NCBI GenBank assembly: GCA_020216575.1
Contig: JAIUYC010000241.1
Coordinates: 1 to 6,404 of the forward strand
Direction: 5' to 3'
DNA: 6,404 nucleotides
Source of the DNA: Coleofasciculus sp. S288
GTDB taxonomy: Bacteria > Cyanobacteriota > Cyanobacteriia > Cyanobacteriales > Coleofasciculaceae
Below the pieces are notes generated by a model. That model searched no databases. It saw only the letters and a list, made by a program, of their open reading frames with translations, and was not told the origin of the DNA. Positions 1 to 4,938 of the stretch are shown here, in pieces. Position numbers and translations under genes: made by a program. The stretch's first letter is position 1. Each line of letters begins with the position of its first letter.

Positions 1-1
1 A

Positions 2-115
2 ATTTTGAAAATTACCGAGTTAGATGTTTGCTTAATTGGCATTTCAATTGTTAGTTTAGCATACTCACTAATGAAGAACCAATATTACCTAACTTGCTAT
101 TTACGGAGACTTTAA
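2..115 (+). CDS. possible 3' end of a hydrophobic protein entering from the left edge
   Basis: Frame 2 is open from the first complete codon to a TAA at 113-115, giving 37 codons. The stretch is mostly apolar in the middle (CLIGISIVSLAYSL) and ends basic (CYLRRL), as expected for the last membrane segment and short tail of a membrane protein. The stop lies two bases before the ATG at 118, and the ribosome binding site of that next gene sits inside these last codons, so the two could be translationally coupled. No family is recognisable from so short a piece, and 37 open codons can occur by chance. It could equally be untranslated leader of the next gene. Confidence 0.3.
   Translation: MLKITELDVCLIGISIVSLAYSLMKNQYYLTCYLRRL
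105..108 (+). promoter_or_regulatory. ribosome binding site for the 36-residue peptide
   Basis: GGAG lies nine bases before the ATG at 118. It is the main sequence argument that this very short reading frame is translated, and it fixes the start, since the in-frame codons upstream run back to a TAG at 52-54 with no better initiation site. Confidence 0.5.
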
Positions 116-117
116 GA

Positions 118-228
118 ATGAGCATTGAAGCTGTTAATTGGGCTGGACCCGACGGAACTGGCGGCTGTTTCTGCGGTAGTGGTTCTGGTTTCTGCTTGGG
201 TTCAAACATTCCCAAGCCTAGGTGGTAA
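118..228 (+). CDS. candidate RiPP precursor peptide, 36 residues, Gly/Ser/Cys-rich
   Basis: ATG start with GGAG nine bases upstream, ending in TAA. The first 16 residues are weakly acidic (E4, D12) and end in Gly15-Gly16. The remaining 20 hold Cys17, Cys19 and Cys26, Ser21, Ser23 and Ser29, five glycines, then NIPKPRW at the C terminus with the only Arg at 35. The layout suits a precursor: Cys and Ser are substrates for the azoline-forming YcaO enzyme at 1461-3731, Arg35 for the arginase homologue at 3798-4736, and Gly-Gly is a typical exporter cleavage site. Against this, a 16-residue leader is very short for an RRE-dependent enzyme or an NHLM exporter, and I see no cyanobactin recognition motif and no Nif11 or nitrile-hydratase leader. 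It could be a fragment of an older gene or a self-standing small peptide. I recognise no named family; the role is inferred from composition and neighbours. Confidence 0.5.
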   Translation: MSIEAVNWAGPDGTGGCFCGSGSGFCLGSNIPKPRW

Positions 229-247
229 AGTTATACATCCTGGGTAA

Positions 248-305
248 GGGTGGGTTTTGTTTAGATGTTATCGGTTATACCCGAATTTGTTAGCTAAACC
301 CGCCC
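248..305. other. long imperfect inverted repeat between convergent genes, possible terminator
   Basis: GGGTGGG (248-254) and TTTAG (260-264) pair with CTAAA (294-298) and CCCGCCC (299-305), allowing one G-T pair and a five-base bulge. Inside the loop a second small stem forms from TCGG (271-274) and CCGA (281-284). The element lies between the end of the 36-residue peptide gene and the convergent end of the protease gene, where a bidirectional terminator would be expected. Neither strand has a clear T-run after the stem, so it may instead be a transcript-stabilising structure. Confidence 0.35.
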
Positions 306-338
306 CTAAAAGCCCCTTCACTGTCTCTAGTTCAGGAG

Positions 339-1241
339 TCAACTAGACGGCATCTCTCTCTTTTTTTTTCTAAAAAAGAACCAATAAAATAATGCAAAAA
401 TTATTAAACTGATGACTAGGTTAGAGATGGGGTTAAGTTCTTGAATTGTAAAAACTGAATGGGATGGTAAAGCTCCCCCAGCAAAATTAACCAACAAAGC
501 AACATACAAATTGTTGCTAGCATGAGCCGCTAAAGCTAGTTCTAGTGTGTTATCTTTAACGGTAATCCATGCTAAGAATAATCCAAATACAAAATAGTAA
601 GCTGCCAGAATAAAAAAGCCTGATTTGAGTTCTGGATTCAGTAGGTGAGGTAGCATGAACAGAAGGGAAGTTGCTAATATAGGAATGATGGATTTCCTGG
701 TTATTAAAGCAATTCCCTGCATTAAATACCCTCTGAAGAAAAACTCCTCCACACTAGTTTGAAGTGAGGTAAAAATTAAAGCAATAGGCAGAAACAGAAA
801 AAATTTTCCAGGCGAAAAGGTTAACTGGTAGTTCGCGGAATTACTAATTCCTTCAATTACACTGAATACAATTAAGAGAAGCGAAAATGCAACAAACCCT
901 TGAAGTATTCTGTTCCAGTTAATTTTGTTTCTCGGTGAAATCAGTGTAATGAAACGACGTTGATGGATGAAACGAACGGCAAGATATAAACCAATTAGAA
1001 AAAAAACGAACGATAAATTAATTGCCAGATAAAAAAGCAGGGGATCGACTCCTTCAAATTGCGATGTTTCTGGATTAATTCGGGTTTCAGGATTTCCATC
1101 GGCTTCAATGAAGAGCCATAAAAAAATACCGATGATTAATCCACTTCCCTGCCAGAGAACTAAGATCAGAAGAATCGATAAAAGGTAGCGCCACCATTGA
1201 TTTTTACCAGTTTGGGCAAGAGCAAGAAATTTCTCTGTCAT
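339..1241 (-). CDS. CPBP-family intramembrane metalloprotease (CAAX protease/bacteriocin-processing type)
   Basis: A 300-residue polytopic membrane protein with all three motifs of the CPBP (Abi/Rce1-like) family: EEFFFR with Glu165, Glu166 and Arg170; FMLPH with Phe195 and His199; and HASNN with His240 and Asn244. These residues form the active site within the membrane. Several strongly hydrophobic segments are seen near residues 20-45, 68-90, 114-130, 146-164, 184-200, 208-228 and 272-291, and the tail is basic (FFRKKKREMPSS). I chose the ATG at 1241 over a GTG at 1256 because GGAG lies nine bases before the ATG and would fall inside the longer version. Family members in bacteria cleave prenylated or leader-bearing peptides, and some confer immunity to bacteriocins. 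Beside a RiPP heterocyclase, maturation of the peptide or self-protection are the likely roles; its substrate cannot be read from the sequence. It lies downstream of the heterocyclase gene on the same strand and looks AT-richer than that gene. Confidence 0.9.
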   Translation of the reverse strand: MTEKFLALAQTGKNQWWRYLLSILLILVLWQGSGLIIGIFLWLFIEADGNPETRINPETSQFEGVDPLLFYLAINLSFVFFLIGLYLAVRFIHQRRFITLISPRNKINWNRILQGFVAFSLLLIVFSVIEGISNSANYQLTFSPGKFFLFLPIALIFTSLQTSVEEFFFRGYLMQGIALITRKSIIPILATSLLFMLPHLLNPELKSGFFILAAYYFVFGLFLAWITVKDNTLELALAAHASNNLYVALLVNFAGGALPSHSVFTIQELNPISNLVISLIIFALFYWFFFRKKKREMPSS

Positions 1242-1250
1242 AATCTGAAA

Positions 1251-1254
1251 CTCC
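1251..1254 (-). promoter_or_regulatory. ribosome binding site deciding the protease start
   Basis: Read on the minus strand this is GGAG, nine bases before the ATG at 1241. It favours that ATG over the upstream in-frame GTG at 1256, whose second and third bases abut the motif. Confidence 0.6.
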
Positions 1255-1270
1255 ACTTCAGTAGAACGCT

Positions 1271-1289
1271 CGATAGATTGTCTCTATCG
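1271..1289. repeat. perfect 7-bp inverted repeat upstream of the protease gene
   Basis: CGATAGA (1271-1277) and TCTATCG (1283-1289) are exact reverse complements around a five-base spacer. The repeat lies about 30 bases upstream of the start of the protease gene, within its likely untranslated leader. It could be a small RNA hairpin or a binding site for a dimeric regulator. A 7-bp repeat can also arise by chance. Confidence 0.35.
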
Positions 1290-1350
1290 TTGTTTTGAGA
1301 AGGGTTTCCCATCTGCACGACAGAAGACATCCTTGCCCCATCCCCGTCTT

Positions 1351-1379
1351 AAATTATTCGGAACAAGCCTATTGAGCAA
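1351..1379 (-). promoter_or_regulatory. weak candidate sigma-70-type promoter for the protease gene
   Basis: On the minus strand TTGCTC (1379-1374) is followed after 17 bases by TAATTT (1356-1351), with AATAAT as an overlapping -10 alternative. The hexamers match consensus only partly. The 219-base gap after the heterocyclase gene leaves room for a separate promoter, but read-through from that gene is also possible. Confidence 0.2.
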
Positions 1380-1460
1380 AGGGTTGAGATTCTAGCAAGG
1401 GGGCTGAAAGAGGATAGGTTAGAGCTTAACAGGCTCGTCTTTTTCTCCTGATATGTACTC

Positions 1461-3731
1461 TCAAAAAGGCATTGGTATCGGATTCATTTGCTCCTCTGCC
1501 AAAGGCGTTGGTAGCCAACCCATTTTGACGGGTACATCATATAGGCGTCCGAGTCCAAACCTAGGCCAGAAGTGCCGCAAGCCTGGTACAATCACCTTCA
1601 CAACCTTTAACCCAATATCTGGGCGAGTTTGCTCTAGCACGAGAGTTTCCAGTCCATGCTGCTTGGCAATGTTCACACCGACTAAGACGTCATCGCGCAG
1701 ATCGTCGCTCCAATGCTGAGGATAATCGATATAGGCTTTTGGGGTAGCCCTGCGATCGGGTACTAGGTAGGGCTGGTTTTGAATAGTGGCAGTGGTTAGC
1801 CATCTGTTTATCAACCCCTCAGTATTGCCTGTACCTCGGTTGTGCTGATCGAGCCGTGTCAAGGGTTGGTTCATCTCCGTTACCGCCCGCAGAAGCGCGA
1901 TTTTGGGATCGAAATGAGCACCATAGCCCAGTAAAATTTCCTCAGCGCCGCCATCTATACGCCGAGAAACAGCGGCAAAGACTGGAATTCCTAAGTCAGC
2001 CGTGAGATCCAGTACCCAGAATTCTCGCTGCTGAGTGCGGTAATAGGCTTGCAGTTCTACCAGGTAGGGGTCGTCAAAGCTAGCTAAGTCTACAGCTGGG
2101 CGATGGATGCGATTATACCACCAAATGCCGACACTATCCCGTTCCACCAATTCCATAAAGCCTTGAAGGATGGCTTCTTCTAAGGTGTTACCCGCTGCGC
2201 TGCCGTTGGAGTTCGCCAAACCGAAGAGATGGTCTGGCGGTAAAGGATAGTTGTAATAACATAAAGCGGTGGGTAGATATTTAAAGGTTTGCTGAGTTAA
2301 AGACCACACTGGAGTCCACTCAATTTCCTTCGTTTCATCAAAGGGTTCCGGTATCCAATCAATGTTTGAGTATTGCTGGTTCAAGGTTTCGCGATTTTGA
2401 TACTGTGTTTCGCTAAAGTGGAGACAGCTCAGCGGATGAATCGCCCTATCTTCCAGTTGAGTATAGGTGCTTTTAATTCGGATTTCGTCGCCTTGATAGA
2501 GCCCGGAATAGCGTTCGAGCGCTTCACAGAAGCCACTCGCTCGAGACTGTAGATCACTTTTGCCTTTCCCAGCGCCTTTGTTGTGCAGTAAATGGCGCAA
2601 GCTCTTGAGATCGGCAGCACTCCCAAAGTTGTGAACAGCCATATAGGTGTGAATCAGGTTGCTCTCAGGCTCTGAAATACGGACTAAGGCACTGACGATC
2701 CCAGTAATCGGGCTGATGTGATGCTCGTACTGTTTGAGGGTGCGATCGGGAGAGAAGGCTCGATGGCCTCCGTCAGCTGTAAACTGCTTCTTTTGACTGG
2801 TGAGAATAATAGGTTGCGGTTGGCGCTCTCGTTGATCAACGATATCCCCACAAGCAGGACATTGGGGACGCTTGGTTAAGATGTGGGTTTGCAGTTCCGG
2901 ACTGGTGAGGTTAAACGTGAGGATTTTGCTTTCCAGGGTTGGGATTGCATGAGTTTGCTCTCCACTTTCTAGAACAATCCACTTGGCGATTTCTGTGGCA
3001 GCAAGGTTTAATCCGGTTTGTAACGTGGAGGGCAGAATAGCGCGGGAGGTGGGAAGGTGGGTGAAGGAGCCTTTTTGTTGTTGGATGGCGGCTTCAACCT
3101 CTCGGTTACCATAAAGGCGTTGGGCAAGGCAGTGCCAACAACCTGTTTTCTGGGGGTAAAAAATGGGACCGAGCCACAGCACAGCACCAACAGGCTTAAC
3201 TAGTAGCCAGGGTAGGTTGGCTTTGAGGGTAGCTTGATTAAACTGCTGTAGGTCGGGCTGTAGGTAATCATCGGTTAATACCACTGCTAGGGATTGCGAA
3301 CTTGGGATTTCAGAGTGAGGGCTTACTTGAATCCCCAAAGATTCTAACGCTGTGATAAAAGGCTGGACTGGTACATCACCAAAAGCTGTCACGGACACAA
3401 GGGTTTTCTGACAGACTTGGAAGGCTGCTTTAGGGTCAATATTGAGAAGGCTCCAGAATGCGGCGACTTCTGGAGGAACAGGAGCGATCGCGTCGGTAAT
3501 GTATCCTTTGCTCTTCAGCTTGTTCAGGGCGTAGTAAATGGAGGTAAAGGGAACTTGCTCCTTTAATTCACTGATAATTTGCCCAACAGTATGATTGCCA
3601 TCCAACAGAGGGGCAAGTTGACAGTAGAGACGTCCTGTGAGAGCAAAATGGGACTGCTCACTCAGCAAATACACTGTATCCGGTTCAATAACCTCAACGT
3701 GAAAATGAGGCTTAAATTGCGGCTTTTTCAT
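1461..3731 (-). CDS. PatD/TruD-like azoline-forming cyclodehydratase (fused RRE/E1-like and YcaO domains)
   Basis: A 756-residue fused heterocyclase that would use ATP to convert Cys, and possibly Ser/Thr, of a precursor peptide into thiazoline or oxazoline rings in the cytoplasm. Residues 1-80 form a winged-helix leader-binding domain (RRE), including HFHVEVIEP and YLLSEQSHFALTG. Residues about 85-300 are an E1-like domain with two zinc-binding pairs, Cys198/Cys201 (GCWHC) and Cys291/Cys294 (CPAC). Residues about 315-756 are the YcaO domain, with ATP/Mg motifs SRASGFCEALER (396-407; Glu403, Glu406) and NSNGSAAGNTLEEA (507-520), then Glu527, Glu530, Arg531 and Asp532. The C terminus PIPMPF carries PxPxP, typical of azoline-forming YcaO enzymes. 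Length and layout match PatD/TruD, which it resembles strongly from memory. No dehydrogenase gene is visible, so the product may stay at the azoline stage. The ATG start is the first plausible one and fits the family N terminus, though no strong ribosome binding site precedes it. The gene is transcribed away from the arginase homologue, 66 bases apart. Confidence 0.95.
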   Translation of the reverse strand: MKKPQFKPHFHVEVIEPDTVYLLSEQSHFALTGRLYCQLAPLLDGNHTVGQIISELKEQVPFTSIYYALNKLKSKGYITDAIAPVPPEVAAFWSLLNIDPKAAFQVCQKTLVSVTAFGDVPVQPFITALESLGIQVSPHSEIPSSQSLAVVLTDDYLQPDLQQFNQATLKANLPWLLVKPVGAVLWLGPIFYPQKTGCWHCLAQRLYGNREVEAAIQQQKGSFTHLPTSRAILPSTLQTGLNLAATEIAKWIVLESGEQTHAIPTLESKILTFNLTSPELQTHILTKRPQCPACGDIVDQRERQPQPIILTSQKKQFTADGGHRAFSPDRTLKQYEHHISPITGIVSALVRISEPESNLIHTYMAVHNFGSAADLKSLRHLLHNKGAGKGKSDLQSRASGFCEALERYSGLYQGDEIRIKSTYTQLEDRAIHPLSCLHFSETQYQNRETLNQQYSNIDWIPEPFDETKEIEWTPVWSLTQQTFKYLPTALCYYNYPLPPDHLFGLANSNGSAAGNTLEEAILQGFMELVERDSVGIWWYNRIHRPAVDLASFDDPYLVELQAYYRTQQREFWVLDLTADLGIPVFAAVSRRIDGGAEEILLGYGAHFDPKIALLRAVTEMNQPLTRLDQHNRGTGNTEGLINRWLTTATIQNQPYLVPDRRATPKAYIDYPQHWSDDLRDDVLVGVNIAKQHGLETLVLEQTRPDIGLKVVKVIVPGLRHFWPRFGLGRLYDVPVKMGWLPTPLAEEQMNPIPMPF
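3484..3491. repeat. HIP1 octamer GCGATCGC
   Basis: One exact copy of the highly iterated palindrome found in many cyanobacterial genomes, here inside the heterocyclase coding region. Partial versions (GCGATCGG near 1750 and 2742, ACGATCGC near 5125) occur in the other GC-richer genes. It supports a cyanobacterial origin and has no known role in the genes here. Confidence 0.7.
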
Positions 3732-3762
3732 AAGTTAATAAGTTTCTTTGATGGCGGCATAG

Positions 3763-3768
3763 TATAAT
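3763..3768 (+). promoter_or_regulatory. consensus -10 box TATAAT in the divergent promoter region
   Basis: TATAAT lies 29 bases before the ATG of the arginase homologue, which would give a short leader of about 20 bases. No good -35 hexamer is found 16-18 bases upstream. On the opposite strand TATACT (3766-3761) overlaps it and could serve the heterocyclase gene, also without a clear -35. The 66 bases between the two starts must hold control of both genes. Confidence 0.4.
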
Positions 3769-3787
3769 AACTAGCCAGTGAGACTTT

Positions 3788-3791
3788 GGAG
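3788..3791 (+). promoter_or_regulatory. ribosome binding site deciding the arginase-homologue start
   Basis: GGAG lies six bases before the ATG at 3798. It rules in favour of that ATG and against the in-frame TTG at 3786, which would overlap the motif. Confidence 0.65.
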
Positions 3792-3797
3792 ATCGAA

Positions 3798-4736
3798 ATG
3801 GAAAGAATACCGCTCTTTATTATGGAAGAACACCATGAAGCATTCTACTTATGGAATTATGCCGTAATTAATGGATGGATTAAAGATGTTAACAATACAT
3901 TGCTACATGTTGATGAGCATACAGACCTACAAGTTCCACTTTTAAATAGTTCACTTCAATCTGTGAGATCTAGTCTAGAAAAACTCCATACCTTCACTTA
4001 CACAGAACTCAGCATTGCTGATTTCATTATTCCTAGTGTCTACCAAGGAATTTTTGATAAGATCTACTGGTTGCGCCGAAAACACGACGCTAAGATGGAT
4101 CGGCTCAAATTTTTTGTTTATTCCCATCAAGGTAACGGACAACTAATACAACTTACTGAAAATAGCAGCTTAGCATTTTTTTACCAAAAAGATTGTAAGA
4201 GTTTTCGGTTAAGTTCAATTACCAACCATGACGCTATTTCTAGTGGTGAATCCCTTATCGTACTAGATATTGATTTAGATTACTTTTCTTGTAATGACAA
4301 AGACGGCGCAGCTGCCAAAATAGAAATAACAAAGGAGGCTTATGAAGCATATACAAACGATTTTTATGACGAGTTGCATTTAAACTTAGGAGGAAAAGGT
4401 CAAGTTCAAAAAATTGATGATAAGTATTATCTCTACTTTTCTGCACCCGAAATTCCCAATAAGTTGAAGGTGTCTGAAGAAATGATCGTTCAAAGGATTG
4501 ACGCTTTTATTAGCTTCTTAGAAACCAACGCGATCAAACCGAAGCTAATTGATATTTGTCGTTCCAGATTGAGCGGCTATACTCCCAGAGATCAATGGGA
4601 ATTTATAGAAAACAAATTGTTGGAAAAGTTAGGTCAGTTATATGATTTGGAAATCAAGTCTATAATTGATATTATGCCTCCATCGACTGTCAGTTTGAAA
4701 GATGAACTGCTGTCAAACCGCAGCTTTCACGTTTAA
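3798..4736 (+). CDS. UPF0489-family protein, probable peptide arginase (OspR-like)
   Basis: A 312-residue soluble protein with the marks of the UPF0489 family (related to human C5orf22): an N-terminal EEHHEAFYLW, then HVDEHTD at 37-43 (His37, Asp39, His41, Asp43), DIDLDYF at 157-163 (Asp157, Asp159, Asp161) and RSRLSGYTP at about 255-263. The His/Asp motifs correspond to the two-metal (Mn) site of the arginase fold. OspR, from the landornamide pathway of the cyanobacterium Kamptonema, belongs to this family and hydrolyses Arg side chains in a precursor peptide to ornithine plus urea. No signal peptide or membrane segment is seen, so it should act in the cytoplasm before export. The gene diverges from the heterocyclase gene and looks distinctly AT-richer than it and the exporter, suggesting separate acquisition. 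Function is inferred from family and context; another ureohydrolase-type activity remains possible. Confidence 0.85.
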   Translation: MERIPLFIMEEHHEAFYLWNYAVINGWIKDVNNTLLHVDEHTDLQVPLLNSSLQSVRSSLEKLHTFTYTELSIADFIIPSVYQGIFDKIYWLRRKHDAKMDRLKFFVYSHQGNGQLIQLTENSSLAFFYQKDCKSFRLSSITNHDAISSGESLIVLDIDLDYFSCNDKDGAAAKIEITKEAYEAYTNDFYDELHLNLGGKGQVQKIDDKYYLYFSAPEIPNKLKVSEEMIVQRIDAFISFLETNAIKPKLIDICRSRLSGYTPRDQWEFIENKLLEKLGQLYDLEIKSIIDIMPPSTVSLKDELLSNRSFHV

Positions 4737-4765
4737 TTAAAAATCTACTCACCTCCCTATTCACT

Positions 4766-4861
4766 ATGAGTAACCCCGTTGCCTACAGTGTTTTCTTGTC
4801 CGTAATCTGTTTGCTGCTGTTACTTCTCCTTTGGTTGCCTGACATGCTTAGTGATAGATAA
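4766..4861 (+). CDS. possible small single-pass membrane peptide, 31 residues
   Basis: An ATG-to-TAA frame 29 bases after the arginase homologue, on the same strand and before the hairpin at 4904-4927. It has a short polar start (MSNPVAYS), one apolar stretch at about residues 9-25 rich in Leu (VICLLLLLLWLP), and an acidic/basic end (DMLSDR). That is the shape of a single transmembrane helix, as in small immunity or accessory peptides and small cyanobacterial membrane subunits. No purine-rich ribosome binding site precedes the ATG, and a frame of this length can be accidental. I recognise no family. Confidence 0.35.
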   Translation: MSNPVAYSVFLSVICLLLLLLLWLPDMLSDR

Positions 4862-4903
4862 TCAGCTGCAATGTCGCTCCAGCTCGATCTGCCCAATACA
4901 GAG

Positions 4904-4927
4904 GAGAGCGTCAACACTGACGCTCTC
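4904..4927. terminator. 9-bp perfect hairpin between convergent genes, likely terminator
   Basis: GAGAGCGTC (4904-4912) and GACGCTCTC (4919-4927) pair perfectly around a six-base loop. On the plus strand TTT follows directly, ending the arginase-homologue transcript. On the minus strand the stem starts 11 bases after the exporter stop codon, so it may also end that transcript, although no T-run follows in that direction. Confidence 0.65.
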
Positions 4928-4938
4928 TTTAACCCTTG

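Noticed and set aside
51..209. Minus-strand frame of 52 residues, rich in Pro and Gln, antisense to the candidate precursor
   Set aside because: It lacks a usable ribosome binding site, its composition looks like the reverse of the Gly-rich plus-strand frame, and the plus-strand frame has a properly spaced GGAG.
1238..1330. Minus-strand 30-residue frame overlapping the protease start by ATGA
   Set aside because: The overlap suggests coupling, but the ribosome binding site is poorly spaced, the peptide has no recognisable features, and such a short frame is likely accidental.
1423..1447. GAGC...GCTC stem followed by T-rich sequence on the plus strand near the end of the heterocyclase gene
   Set aside because: The stem is only four base pairs and no plus-strand gene ends there.
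1453..1719. Plus-strand 88-residue frame
   Set aside because: It is antisense to the 3' end of the heterocyclase, whose motifs are intact, and its Ser/Arg/Pro-rich product looks like an overlap artefact.
2429..3190. Minus-strand frames of 65 and 60 residues (2429-2626, 3008-3190)
   Set aside because: Both lie in an alternative frame inside the heterocyclase coding region, with no motifs of their own.
3579..3767. Plus-strand 62-residue frame running into the divergent promoter region
   Set aside because: Antisense to the conserved RRE region of the heterocyclase, and no protein-like features.
4255..4446. Minus-strand 63-residue frame
   Set aside because: Antisense to the metal-binding region of the arginase homologue.
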